A stretch of 64,000 nt of DNA from CAZEDU01 sp964511185 (GTDB lineage: Bacteria; Myxococcota; Myxococcia; Myxococcales; Myxococcaceae). Both the position numbers and the translations under genes were made by a program. The stretch covers positions 1 through 64,000 of the forward strand of contig CAZEDU010000005.1 of the NCBI GenBank assembly GCA_964511185.1. Reading direction: 5' to 3'. Positions 8,927 through 17,483 of this stretch are shown one piece after another. Every line of letters begins with the position of its first letter. Positions within the stretch are counted from its first letter, which is position 1. A model generated the notes under the pieces. The model worked only from the letters and a program-made list of their open reading frames with translations. It was not told the DNA's origin and ran no database searches.

Positions 8927-11900
8927 GTGCGTTCACCCGCCCCACCGCTCGCGCCCGCCGCCCCCGCGCGCTCGCACTTCGAGCGGGACGAGGCGCTCGC
9001 CGCCTGGCTCAAGGACGTTGGCTTGGAGCACGTCCGTCTGCTCGGGGCCGACGTCCTGGCGCCGCACGTCGATTCGAGCGACCGCGCGGCGCTCGCGCAC
9101 GTGTTGAGCCGCCACCGCTTCACCGACTTCGCCACCATGGAGTCGCTCCAGCGCAACGGCTACCTCTTGTCGTACGCGCCGAAGATGAAGCTGTCCTTGC
9201 CGCCCGCGGCGTGGCGGTTTCTCTTGACGGAGCTCGAGGCCGTCGCCCGCGCGCGCGGCGAGCTGGCAGGGCGGCTCACGCCTCCCGACGCCGAGCTGCC
9301 CCGCGCGTTCTTCGAACGGCTCGTCGCGTTTCGGCAGGCGCTGCCGGCCGAGCTGCCGCCGCGCACCGACGCCGACCTGCGGAGCGCGTCTCTCTCGTTC
9401 TCTCCGACGCTGCCGGGCTTTCTCTACACCGACGACCGGCGGGGGTTGAGCCACGTCCGCGGCTTCGCCTCTCTCGTTCTCCCGGTGGTGTCGCTGCGCG
9501 CGGGCGACGCCTGCAGCGCCAGCTGCACGTGCGGGGCGAGCGGCTGCGTGCACGCGCTCGCCGCGGTCGACGCGCTGTTGCTCCAGCTGCGAGGTCCGTT
9601 GACGCGCGAGCTGGAGGCGCACCTCCAAGAGCTGCGCCGGCCGGCGTGGGAGCGCGCCCTGCGCGCGATGGAGCGCGCGCTTGAACGGCCAGAGCACAAA
9701 TCGTCGGAGGTGCTGGTGGCGTGGCGGCTCGAGGTGACGCCGGACGACATCTTCATCCAAGCGTACTTGCACCGCGTCGGCCGCAAGGGCGCGCCGTCGC
9801 GCGGCGTTCCGGTGAGCGCGGCGCAGCTTCTCCGTCAGCACGCCGAGCACCTGGCCGATGACGACCTGCGCATCGCCCGACGCGCCGCCCAAGTCGTCTC
9901 GCGCGCGCCGCAGTCGCTGCTCTACGCGCTGGTCGGTCACCCGCGCGTCTACCTCACAGCCGACCCCGAGCGGCCGATCCGCGTCGAGCGGGTGAAGGTC
10001 GGCATCGTGGCCGAGGAGCGCGGCGGCTCGGTGGTGCTCACCTCCGGCATCGAAGGCGCGCCGCTCACCCCTTCGGTGCATCAGCGGGTCCGCGCCGCGC
10101 GGTCCGACGAGGCGCTGTTCCTGTGGGACGCGGGCGCGCGGCTGCTCACCTTGCTCGACGTGAGTGAAGAGGTGGACGGAGTGCTCGGCGTGCTCGAGCA
10201 GTACGGCAACGAATTTCCGCCCGAGAGCCACGCCGCGCTGCTCGAGCGGCTCTCGCTCGCCGCGAGCCAGGTGCCGGTCGCGTTGCCGCGCACGGTGCTG
10301 GGCGAGTCGGTGCCGCCGCGCCTCGACTTCGTCCTGCGGCTGCAGCTCCTGTCCAACGCCTCGGTGCGCCTCGAGCTCCGCGTGCGGCCCTTGCCCGAGT
10401 CGGGGAGCTTTTTGCCTGGCGAAGGCCCGCGCGACGTGCACGTGCGCCGCGGCGCGAAGCCGATGCACGCGCGGCGCGACTTCGAGGCCGAGCGCGCGGC
10501 GGCGCTTCGGCTCATCGCACAGCTCGGCCTGGTCGATGCGCGCGAAGAAGGCGAGGAGGCGTTCGTGTTGCCGGACCCGCAGCGCGCGCTCGCGCTCATC
10601 GAAGCGGTGAAGGCGCTCTCGCCCGCACCGACGCTCGAGTGGGTCGGCCAGCCGCTGCGCGTCTGGGGAAAGGCGGGCGTCGACGCGCTGAAGGTGACGC
10701 TCGAGAAGAAACGGGATTGGTTCGGCGCGCTGGGCGGCCTGTCGGTGGCGGGCGAGCGCGTGGAGCTCGCGGTGCTGCTCGATTCGGCGCGCCGGCAGCA
10801 GCGCTTCGTGCGCGTGAACGACACCGACTACGTCGAGCTGGAGGACACGCTCCAGCGGCACTTGGAGCGGCTCGCCGCGCACGTCTACCGCGCGCCGACC
10901 GGCCTGGAGCTGGGCCCGTCCGCCGTCGAGGTGCTGCAGGCGCTCGAGGACGCGGGCGCGAGGGTCTCGGCGGACGAGAGCTGGGAGCGGCTGGTCGAGC
11001 GCATCTTCGCCGCCAAAACATTCCAGCCGAAGGTGCCCCGGGCGCTCAAGGCGACGCTGCGCGACTACCAGCGGGAGGGCTTCCTGTGGCTGATGCGGCT
11101 CGCGTCTTGGGGCGCGGGCGGCGTGCTCGCCGACGACATGGGGCTGGGCAAGACGGTGCAGGCGCTCGCGGTGCTGCTCGCGCGCGCGAAGCAGGGTCCT
11201 GCGCTGGTGGTGGCGCCGACCTCGGTGGGTTTCAACTGGGTGGAGGAGGCGCGCCGCTTCGCGCCGTCGCTGACGCTGCACGTCTACGCCGAGTCCGCTG
11301 ACCGCGGCGCGCTGCAGCGGCGCTTGGGGCCTGGCGACGTGCTGGTGTTGAGCTACGGCCTGCTCACGCGCGACGTCGAGCGGCTGTCCAAGCTGCGCTT
11401 CGCCACCATCGTGTTCGACGAGGCGCAGGCCTTGAAGAACGCGCTCACGCTGCGGGCCAAGGCGGCGCGCGCGCTTCAGGGAGAGTTCCGCTTCGCGCTC
11501 TCCGGCACGCCGCTCGAGAACCACCTGGGCGAGCTGTGGAGCGTGTACCGCATCGTGTTCCCCGCGCTGTTCGGCAGCTGGGACGCGTTTCGCGACCGCT
11601 TCGCGCTGCCCATCGAGAAGCGCATCGACCCGACCGCGCCGCACGCGCTGGCCCGGGTGCTCGCGCCGTTTTTGCTCCGCCGCACCAAGGCGCAGGTGGC
11701 GCGCGAGCTGCCGCCTCGCACCGACGTCAAGGTGCCGGTGGTGCTCTCCGCAGACGAGTGGCAGCTCTACGAAGACGCGCGGCTGGCGGCGCTGTCGGAC
11801 CTGGAGTCGTCCCGCTCGAAGCTGCGCGAGCAGCAGCGCCGCGTTCAGGTGTTGGCCGCGCTGACCCGGCTGCGGCTGCTCGCCTCACACCCCAAGCTGT

Positions 11901-12478
11901 ACGACCGCGGCTCGACGGTGGAGTCGGCGAAGCTCAAGCGGTTGGTCGAGCTGCTCGAAGAGCTCCATGCGCAAGGGCACCGCGCGCTGGTGTTCAGCCA
12001 GTTCACCTCGCACTTGAAGCTGGTGCGCGAGGTGCTCGACGCGCGAGGGTGGTCGTACCTGTCCCTCGACGGGAGGACGCCCCGCAGGGAACGCGAGCGG
12101 CGGGTGCGCGCGTTTCAGGAAGGTGAGGCCTCGCTGTTCCTCATCTCGCTCAAGGCGGGCGGGTTCGGCCTCAACCTCACCGCGGCCGATGACGTCATTC
12201 ACCTGGACCCTTGGTGGAACCCGGCGGTCGAGGACCAGGCCTCTGACCGCGCGCACCGCATCGGGCAGACGCGGCCGGTGACGGTGTACCGGCTGGTCGC
12301 GCGCGGCACCATCGAGGAGCAGATGCTCGCGCTGCACGCGGACAAGCGCGCGCTGGTGAGCGGCGTGCTCGAGGGCAAGGACACCGCGGCGAAGCTGTCG
12401 AGCCAGGAGTTGCTGGGGCTGCTCAGCCCGTCTAGCCCCGAGGCGCTGCACGAGCGCAAGAAGTCCACCGTGCACTAG
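8927..12478 (+). CDS. SWIM zinc finger SNF2-family DNA helicase/ATPase
   Basis: This 1183-residue protein has a SWIM zinc finger at Cys200-x-Cys202-x4-Cys207-x-His209, a middle region typical of bacterial SNF2 proteins, and a full SNF2 motor. Motif I is GLGKT (739-743), motif II is DEAQ from Asp831, motif III is LSGTPLENHLGELWS, and motif VI is SDRAHRIGQTRPV from 1106. Such HepA/RapA-like translocases remodel protein-DNA or polymerase complexes using ATP. Start GTG 8927 is preceded by AAAGG about 10 bases upstream. An alternative ATG does not exist near the first conserved residues. Confidence 0.93.
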   Translation: MRSPAPPLAPAAPARSHFERDEALAAWLKDVGLEHVRLLGADVLAPHVDSSDRAALAHVLSRHRFTDFATMESLQRNGYLLSYAPKMKLSLPPAAWRFLLTELEAVARARGELAGRLTPPDAELPRAFFERLVAFRQALPAELPPRTDADLRSASLSFSPTLPGFLYTDDRRGLSHVRGFASLVLPVVSLRAGDACSASCTCGASGCVHALAAVDALLLQLRGPLTRELEAHLQELRRPAWERALRAMERALERPEHKSSEVLVAWRLEVTPDDIFIQAYLHRVGRKGAPSRGVPVSAAQLLRQHAEHLADDDLRIARRAAQVVSRAPQSLLYALVGHPRVYLTADPERPIRVERVKVGIVAEERGGSVVLTSGIEGAPLTPSVHQRVRAARSDEALFLWDAGARLLTLLDVSEEVDGVLGVLEQYGNEFPPESHAALLERLSLAASQVPVALPRTVLGESVPPRLDFVLRLQLLSNASVRLELRVRPLPESGSFLPGEGPRDVHVRRGAKPMHARRDFEAERAAALRLIAQLGLVDAREEGEEAFVLPDPQRALALIEAVKALSPAPTLEWVGQPLRVWGKAGVDALKVTLEKKRDWFGALGGLSVAGERVELAVLLDSARRQQRFVRVNDTDYVELEDTLQRHLERLAAHVYRAPTGLELGPSAVEVLQALEDAGARVSADESWERLVERIFAAKTFQPKVPRALKATLRDYQREGFLWLMRLASWGAGGVLADDMGLGKTVQALAVLLARAKQGPALVVAPTSVGFNWVEEARRFAPSLTLHVYAESADRGALQRRLGPGDVLVLSYGLLTRDVERLSKLRFATIVFDEAQALKNALTLRAKAARALQGEFRFALSGTPLENHLGELWSVYRIVFPALFGSWDAFRDRFALPIEKRIDPTAPHALARVLAPFLLRRTKAQVARELPPRTDVKVPVVLSADEWQLYEDARLAALSDLESSRSKLREQQRRVQVLAALTRLRLLASHPKLYDRGSTVESAKLKRLVELLEELHAQGHRALVFSQFTSHLKLVREVLDARGWSYLSLDGRTPRRERERRVRAFQEGEASLFLISLKAGGFGLNLTAADDVIHLDPWWNPAVEDQASDRAHRIGQTRPVTVYRLVARGTIEEQMLALHADKRALVSGVLEGKDTAAKLSSQELLGLLSPSSPEALHERKKSTVH

Positions 12479-12690
12479 AAGCCGAGCACGAGCCCCACCC
12501 GCTCTTCCGTATAGCTCGCCGCGTCCTTCGGCGACGGCGACGCCGAGGTGAACCGCAAGCAGCTCGACGTGATGGTGAGAAGCGAATCACGAGGTTGACG
12601 TCGAGCGTGTCGTCGACGGCGGCGCGACCAAAGTCGCTGTCAAACAAGCCATTCGCGGTTGAAGCAAATCGCTGGGGTCCGCTAGACGCG
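12475..12690 (-). pseudogene. C-terminal fragment of an outer-membrane beta-barrel protein
   Basis: Reading the minus strand, one frame ends YTEERVGLVLGF followed by TAG at 12477-12475. That is the alternating pattern and terminal Phe of an outer-membrane beta-barrel's last strand. The preceding strand, LTITSSCLRF, is in the same frame. Just upstream, another frame carries DDTLDVNLVIRF, so a frameshift near 12580 separates them. No start codon or remaining barrel is present; the helicase and the protease genes flank it closely. I interpret it as the leftover tail of a deleted barrel gene. Confidence 0.5.
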
Positions 12691-12695
12691 CGAGC

Positions 12696-14330
12696 ATGAA
12701 AACCCCGCTCGCCGTCGTCTCGGTATTCTGCGGTCTGTTCGCTTGTGGTCCGGTCGAAGCTCCGGACGAGTTCGACGCGGCTCAAGACTCGGAGTCGCAA
12801 GAGATCCAAAACGGGAAGATCGACAACCGGCGTCCGTACGTCGTGGCCATCGGCGCCGTCTATGACTCCAAGGACGCCGTGCCGACCTGCTCGGGCACGT
12901 TGATTTCCACGCGAACGGTTCTCACAGCCGGTCACTGTGTTTCACTCGACGGCTCTGACTTCGTCGTGTTTGGCAAGTCCGTCAACAGTCCGCAGGCGAA
13001 GCGAATTCGGGTCGTGAAATCCATCATGCACCCGTTCTTCCAATACCGACCGGGCGCGACTCTGACCCACGACTTGGCGCTGATGCTTCTCGAAGAAGAC
13101 GCACCGGTGTCGCCCTCGCCGTTGTTGCGGCAGACGCTCGAAAACACCTCTCAATGGTTGAGGCAGGCGACCATCGTGGGATTCGGTTATTCGAACTCAG
13201 GGCTCGGCACTCGGCGATACGCCAATCTGCCCATCGCCGTCGTCGGTCCAGGCTCTGTTTCGCCAGACATCGCTCCGAAAGGCCGCATCGATGAGTCGAT
13301 GGTCTTCAGCAGCGACCCCAACTGGCAGAAAGGGACGTGCCGCGGAGATTCCGGCGGACCACTGGTGATCAGCGTCGGCGGCGTCGAGTATCAGGCCGGT
13401 CTCACTTCATTCAGCCCGCCCTACTGCTCCACGCCCCGAGGCACTGTCAGCGCAAGAACGGACGGTCCTGCGATCGATGAGTTCATTCAAAGCGCGATCG
13501 AAGAGCTGGAGCCGAACAACCCGTGTCGCAACGACGGCGTATGCACGGCCAACTGCGTGCGCGGAAACTTCGTTGCGGATCCCGACTGCGCATCGAAACA
13601 TTGCGGCGCCGATGGAGTCTGCTCTCCCGCGTGTGTATCGGATCCGGACTGCACGGAGGCCGCCAAGAGCACTTGCAGGCAGGACGGTGTCTGCAACGGC
13701 TCGTGCTCCAACCCAGATCCAGATTGCGAGTCGGTGATGGGAAAAACATTTGATTCGGGGCGACCCGTTACAGGGGCCGCCATGACGACTGCCTCGTTTC
13801 GGCACGTGCAGAAAGCAGAGTGGAGCTCATCGCTGGGAGCACCTTTCTGCGCTCGCAATTCGCAAGCGTGTGACTCCGGCAAGCTCTTGAAAGGTCGCGG
13901 CTCGACCGAGAAGAACGCTTCCAACACTTTCAAGAAGTGCGACGAGGACCGTTCGCTGAACGCGTCCAACAGCATCGAGCGAATCATGGTTCACTCGACC
14001 TGGCCCGATCGCAACGACTTGAAATCGATGAACGACGTCACGGTGTGGATTCGTACCGAGAATCCAACGAATGTGGGCCTTCGTCTGATCGGCGGCGGTG
14101 TTCGAAAAGACGGCACGATTGCCTTCAGCCTCCCGTTCGTGAAGACGGTCAAAGACAAGGGACTCACTCGCTTCGAATTTCGCGACCTGACGACTTCGAT
14201 GTCGAGTGACATGGGTCGATACCTCCTTCGTGTCGAACTGTTCGATAGAAGTGCCGCGTCTATCGTCGGCGAGTGCTGGACCGGAGGGCTCTTCGACCGG
14301 GACGACCTCATTTACGACACGAAGCAATAG
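12696..14330 (+). CDS. trypsin-like serine protease lipoprotein with Cys-rich repeats
   Basis: This 544-residue protein starts with a lipoprotein signal (lipobox LFAC, Cys17). A chymotrypsin-fold S1 protease follows: His80 in LTAGHC, Asp126 in THDLALM and Ser219 in GDSGGPL complete the triad. The mature domain begins after IQNGKI, which resembles an activation site. Residues ~270-345 hold three Cys-rich units of the form C-x-x-DG-V-C ... DPDC, common in myxobacterial surface proteins. The last ~190 residues are an unrecognised domain. It is probably anchored on the cell surface or periplasmic face. Base composition is lower in GC than its neighbours, which may mean later acquisition. Confidence 0.88.
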   Translation: MKTPLAVVSVFCGLFACGPVEAPDEFDAAQDSESQEIQNGKIDNRRPYVVAIGAVYDSKDAVPTCSGTLISTRTVLTAGHCVSLDGSDFVVFGKSVNSPQAKRIRVVKSIMHPFFQYRPGATLTHDLALMLLEEDAPVSPSPLLRQTLENTSQWLRQATIVGFGYSNSGLGTRRYANLPIAVVGPGSVSPDIAPKGRIDESMVFSSDPNWQKGTCRGDSGGPLVISVGGVEYQAGLTSFSPPYCSTPRGTVSARTDGPAIDEFIQSAIEELEPNNPCRNDGVCTANCVRGNFVADPDCASKHCGADGVCSPACVSDPDCTEAAKSTCRQDGVCNGSCSNPDPDCESVMGKTFDSGRPVTGAAMTTASFRHVQKAEWSSSLGAPFCARNSQACDSGKLLKGRGSTEKNASNTFKKCDEDRSLNASNSIERIMVHSTWPDRNDLKSMNDVTVWIRTENPTNVGLRLIGGGVRKDGTIAFSLPFVKTVKDKGLTRFEFRDLTTSMSSDMGRYLLRVELFDRSAASIVGECWTGGLFDRDDLIYDTKQ

Positions 14331-14353
14331 GTGGCTTTCGCCACGGGGAAGCC

Positions 14354-14370
14354 CGCCTGCCTGGCAGGCG
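14354..14370. repeat. 17-bp palindrome downstream of the protease gene
   Basis: CGCCTGCC (14354-14361) and GGCAGGCG (14363-14370) form a perfect 8-bp dyad around one T. It lies 24 bases after the protease stop. No T-run follows, so it looks more like a protein-binding dyad or a weak terminator than a classical terminator. Confidence 0.5.
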
Positions 14371-14389
14371 AGGGCGCCTTTCATCTTGA

Positions 14390-14418
14390 AAAGGTGAAAT
14401 GGGCCAAGTTTCACCTTT
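14390..14418. repeat. perfect 10-bp inverted repeat, loop of 9
   Basis: AAAGGTGAAA (14390-14399) is the exact reverse complement of TTTCACCTTT (14409-14418). The hairpin is AT-rich compared with the window and has no U-tract after it. It lies about 60 bases upstream of the sigma-54-like promoter of the candidate small RNA. That places it where an activator of a sigma-54 promoter could bind, or it could be the end of the protease transcript. Confidence 0.5.
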
Positions 14419-14476
14419 GAAACATTTGGGCGGCCCGGCTGGACGTAAGTGCTCGCAATCACAATGAGCAGGGGTT

Positions 14477-14492
14477 GGGCACGGATGCTGCT
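14477..14492 (+). promoter_or_regulatory. sigma-54 (-24/-12) promoter candidate
   Basis: GGGCACGGATGCTGCT has GG at 14478-14479 and GC at 14490-14491 with exactly 10 bases between them, and reads GGCACG-N4-cTGC against the sigma-54 consensus TGGCACG-N4-TTGC. The predicted transcript start is near 14503. Directly downstream are three hairpins, the last a clear terminator, and no coding sequence. Confidence 0.6.
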
Positions 14493-14502
14493 TTTCTTTT
14501 GC

Positions 14503-14593
14503 TCGCAGCGAGACCGGGTTCAACAGGGAATCGACAACGGCGACTTTAAGGCCGGTCTGGAAGGGAGAGCTCATTGGGCTCTCCCTTTTTCTT
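14503..14593 (+). ncRNA. candidate small RNA, sigma-54 driven, three hairpins
   Basis: Between the -12 element and a strong terminator there is about 90 bases without a convincing reading frame. It can fold as three successive hairpins: CTCG-CAG-CGAG (14502-14512); AGACCGG (14511-14517) with CCGGTCT (14552-14558); and AAGGGAGAGC (14561-14570) with GCTCTCCCTT (14578-14587), followed by T5CT3. Hairpins one and two share two bases and would compete at their border. A sigma-54-dependent, roughly 100-base, three-hairpin RNA called Pxr controls development in Myxococcus xanthus and has relatives across myxobacteria. This locus has the same architecture, but I cannot confirm sequence homology from memory. 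Confidence 0.5.
14561..14593 (+). terminator. strong Rho-independent terminator
   Basis: A 10-bp perfect stem AAGGGAGAGC / GCTCTCCCTT with loop TCATTGG, followed by TTTTTCTTT. It ends 28 bases before the dioxygenase start, so it closes an upstream transcript, which I take to be the candidate small RNA. Confidence 0.9.
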
Positions 14594-14620
14594 TGGGTCG
14601 TCGGCGTTACAGTTGCCGCC

Positions 14621-15555
14621 ATGGGTCAAGGTTCCGACGACGGCATCACGCGCCGCCAGGCGATCGGCGCGGGGCTGGTGGGCGCGGCCACACTCGCCGC
14701 CGGCGGCGTCGCGGTGGGCGCGGCAGAGGAGCGCGAGGAGAGCTCCACCGGCTCGGGCGCGCGCATGCCGGTGGCGTTTGTTCCGCACGGTGGCGGGCCG
14801 TGGCCATTTGTCGACCTGGGCTTCGGTGAGCGCGCCGAGCTCGACGCGCTGGCCGACTACCTGCGCTCGCTGCGCGCGCTGCCCAAGACGGCCCCCCGCG
14901 CGCTGCTCGTCGTCTCCGCACACTGGGAAGAGGCGGTGCCGACGGTGATGACCCACGCGCGCCCGCCGATGTTCTACGACTACTACGGCTTCCCGCCCGA
15001 GTCGTACACCCTCACGTGGCCGCGCCAGGCCAGCCCGCGCTCGCCGCTCGCGTGCGCGCATTGCTCGAAGGCGCGGGTTTTCCAACGGCCGAGGACGCGC
15101 AGCGCGGCTTCGACCACGGCACCTTCGTGCCGCTCAAGCTCACGTACCCCGAGGCGGACGTCCCGGTGGTGCAGCTCTCGCTCAAGGTGGGGCTCGACCC
15201 GAAAGAGCACCTCGCGATGGGCCGCGCGCTGAGCCCGCTGCGCGACGAGGGCGTCTTCATCATCGGCAGCGGCATGACCTTCCACAACCTGCGCGCCTTC
15301 TTCGACCCGCGCGGCGGCCCCATCTCCGAGGCCTTCGATGGTTGGTTGAGAGAGACGGCGGCGCTCGAGCCGGCGCGGCGCGACGCCAGGCTCGAGCAGT
15401 GGGCGGCGGCGCCGGGCGCGCGGCTCGCCCACCCGCGCGAAGAGCACCTGCTGCCGCTCATGGTCATCGCCGGCGCGGCGGGCAGCGACCGCGCCACCGT
15501 CGCTTACAACGGCACCATGGCGGGCAAACGGCTGTCGGCCTACCACTTCGGCTGA
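14621..15555 (+). pseudogene. Tat-exported extradiol (LigB/DODA-type) dioxygenase, frameshifted
   Basis: The first frame starts at ATG 14621 with a twin-arginine signal (TRRQAIGAGLVGAATLAAGG). It continues through VPHGGGPWPF and LLVVSAHWEE to TLTWP near 15022. The protein then continues in the next frame as APGQPALAARVRALLEGAGF to 15555, with FDHGTFVP and GSGMTFHNL. Together they form one complete LigB-fold enzyme of ~310 residues, related to 4,5-DOPA dioxygenase. The conserved His of these four motifs would bind Zn or Fe. Restoring one G at CCGCGCC (15020-15026) repairs the frame. This is either a sequencing error or a recent inactivation. A Tat-exported version is uncommon in this family. 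Confidence 0.8.
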
Positions 15556-15591
15556 GCCGAAAGCGGCGCGAATCGAAGGCGCCTCGGTGCT

Positions 15592-16161
15592 ATGCCTGGC
15601 GCTCCACGCATGGCCGACGTTTCCGAGCCCCTCATCTTCGTGCACACCGTCGAGGCGTTCTTCTTTCGCGCGCTCGAGGGGCGCGTCACGCCCGAGCTGA
15701 TCCACCGCGTGCGCGCGACCGGCATCGAGCTCGACAAGCCGCTTTTGCCCGAGTACCCCTTCTCGGCCTGGGTGAAGGCGCTCGACCTTTCGTCGGAGCT
15801 GCTCTTCCCCGGTGTGCCCAAGGCGCAGTCGCACCGGCAGATGGGCCGCTGGATGGTCGAGAGCTACCAGCAGACCTTCGTCGGCAAGGCGCTCTTCATG
15901 GGGCTCAAGCTCTTGCCTTCGCGACAGGTGGTGGATCGCATCGCGCGCAGCTTTCGCACCTCGAACAACTTCACCGAGACCGTGGTGCGCGACGTGGGCC
16001 CCAACACGGTCGAGCTCGACTTCAACCGGGTCGAGCCCGAGCCGGCCTTCACCCAAGGTGTCATCGAGGCGGGCCTGCCGGCGGCGGGCGTGAAGAACGT
16101 GGCCGTGTCGCTCATCGCCCGCGTGGGCGAGTCCGCCACCTTCCGGGTGAGCTGGGGCTGA
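15592..16161 (+). CDS. DUF2378 family protein (myxobacterial paralogous family)
   Basis: This 189-residue protein contains LIFVHTVEAFFFRALEGRV at its N-terminus, YPFSAWVKALDLSSELLFPG, and a middle G-R-W-M-V-E-S-Y segment with no signal peptide. These match DUF2378 (a family defined from the many Myxococcus xanthus paralogues), whose function is unknown. An alternative start, ATG 15610 (MADVSEP), is closer to the start of the conserved region; AAGGC upstream of 15592 is a weak ribosome site. It is followed by 470 bases without a gene. Confidence 0.82.
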   Translation: MPGAPRMADVSEPLIFVHTVEAFFFRALEGRVTPELIHRVRATGIELDKPLLPEYPFSAWVKALDLSSELLFPGVPKAQSHRQMGRWMVESYQQTFVGKALFMGLKLLPSRQVVDRIARSFRTSNNFTETVVRDVGPNTVELDFNRVEPEPAFTQGVIEAGLPAAGVKNVAVSLIARVGESATFRVSWG

Positions 16162-16634
16162 TTGGCCAGTCGGGCCAAGGCCTTTCGCGGCGTCGGTTCG
16201 GGTCGCAGGCGCGGCGCCTTTCCTCGCACCGGCTGCGCGGTGAGACCGTGAAGGTCGGCCCTCGTCGAAAGCGCGCGGGCCACGGGCTGCTGGTGGCCCG
16301 TCACCAAAGGGGTGCCGCATGGTGAGAACGAACTCCAGAGCCGTGAGAGGAGGACCGTTCTAATGGCCATCGAAAAGGGGCATCGGCCGACTGAAAACCA
16401 GGTCCGCATTCGAGACGGCCCGGCCGGTGCGTGAAGGCCGACGCGCGCCTTTGCCGATGAGGCACGGCCGCCGCGAGGCTTTGAAACGGGCGTGACGCCG
16501 ATGAGGTGTCGCGCCCGATTTTTTTACGCGGACAGCCGCGGGGGGATGCCGGCGCTGTGGGCGAGGGCTGACATCGAGTTTCGGGGAGAGGGTTCGTTAT
16601 CCTCGTGGGGAGATCAGCGGAGGGTTGAACCCAG
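16162..16634. other. non-coding interval with small dyads
   Basis: No convincing gene is present. One 8-bp hairpin without a T-run is visible: CGGGCCAC (16276-16283) with GTGGCCCG (16293-16300). Short open frames have no ribosome site or codon bias. The interval probably holds the DUF2378 transcript end and the promoter of the glycosyltransferase. Confidence 0.5.
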
Positions 16635-17477
16635 ATGTCCTCTCCACCCGACGTCTCCGTCATCATCCCGACCTTCCACCGCGAAGCCCAAGTCGTCGAG
16701 GCGGTGCAGAGCGCGCTCGCGCAAGAAGGCGTCACCGTCGAAGTGTTGGTGCTCGACGACAGCGAGGAAGGCTCGGCGCGCGCCGCCATCGAAGGCATCG
16801 GCGACCCGCGCGTTCGCTACATCCAGCAGGCGGTGCCTTCGAAGGGAAAGCCGGCGCGGGTGCGCAACGACGGCGCGAAGCTGGCGCACGGCCGCTACCT
16901 GCACTTCCTCGACGACGATGACCACCTGATGGAAGGCGCGCTGATGGCGATGGTGGCCGCGCTCGACGCCCGGCCCGACCGCGGCGTGGCGATCGGCTGG
17001 GTGGTGCCGTTCGGCAACGACCCGGACTGGCTCCGCGACAAGAGCGACTACTTCAAGCAGGCGGCGAAGATCGCCGCGAAGACGCCGTCGAGCGTCTGGT
17101 CGGTCGCGTACATCCTGTTCCGCGGCACGTTCATGGTGAACTCGGCGTGCATGATTCGCCGCGAGTGCTTCGAGCCGCTCGGCGGGTTCAACGACGCGAT
17201 TCCGGTCTACGAGGACGTCGACTTCTACATGCGCGGCATGCGCCGGTACGGGCACGTCTACGTCGACCGGCCCGTGCTGCACTACCGCACCGGCGCGCCT
17301 TCGCTGATGCACAACCTGGGCAAGGACAACACGCGCGTCGAGCAGAGCTACCAGATGATTCACCAGCGCTACCGCCAGGAGCACGGCCGCTTCGAGTACC
17401 GGCTCTTGTGGTTCCTGACGAAGACGCTCCCGTTCGCGGTGGTGCGCTCGCTGCCTTTGTTCTGGCTCGAGCTGTGA
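16635..17477 (+). CDS. family 2 glycosyltransferase
   Basis: This 280-residue protein has a GT-A fold typical of inverting GT2 enzymes: VSVIIPTFHREAQVVEAVQS at the nucleotide-binding start, a DDS turn, and the metal-binding acidic cluster Asp93-Asp96 in YLHFLDDDDHLM. A later acceptor-site acidic motif is in YEDVDFYMRG. It should transfer a sugar from a nucleotide-sugar to an unknown acceptor at the inner face of the membrane. It stands alone, not in a sugar cluster. It ends 6 bases before the stop of the opposite-strand gene. Upstream, GGAGGG precedes the ATG at 16635 but with long spacing. Confidence 0.9.
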   Translation: MSSPPDVSVIIPTFHREAQVVEAVQSALAQEGVTVEVLVLDDSEEGSARAAIEGIGDPRVRYIQQAVPSKGKPARVRNDGAKLAHGRYLHFLDDDDHLMEGALMAMVAALDARPDRGVAIGWVVPFGNDPDWLRDKSDYFKQAAKIAAKTPSSVWSVAYILFRGTFMVNSACMIRRECFEPLGGFNDAIPVYEDVDFYMRGMRRYGHVYVDRPVLHYRTGAPSLMHNLGKDNTRVEQSYQMIHQRYRQEHGRFEYRLLWFLTKTLPFAVVRSLPLFWLEL

Positions 17478-17483
17478 GCCGTT

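Noticed and set aside
8933..11644. a 903-codon minus-strand open frame over the SNF2 gene
   Set aside because: Shadow of the helicase; no start signal and no recognisable protein.
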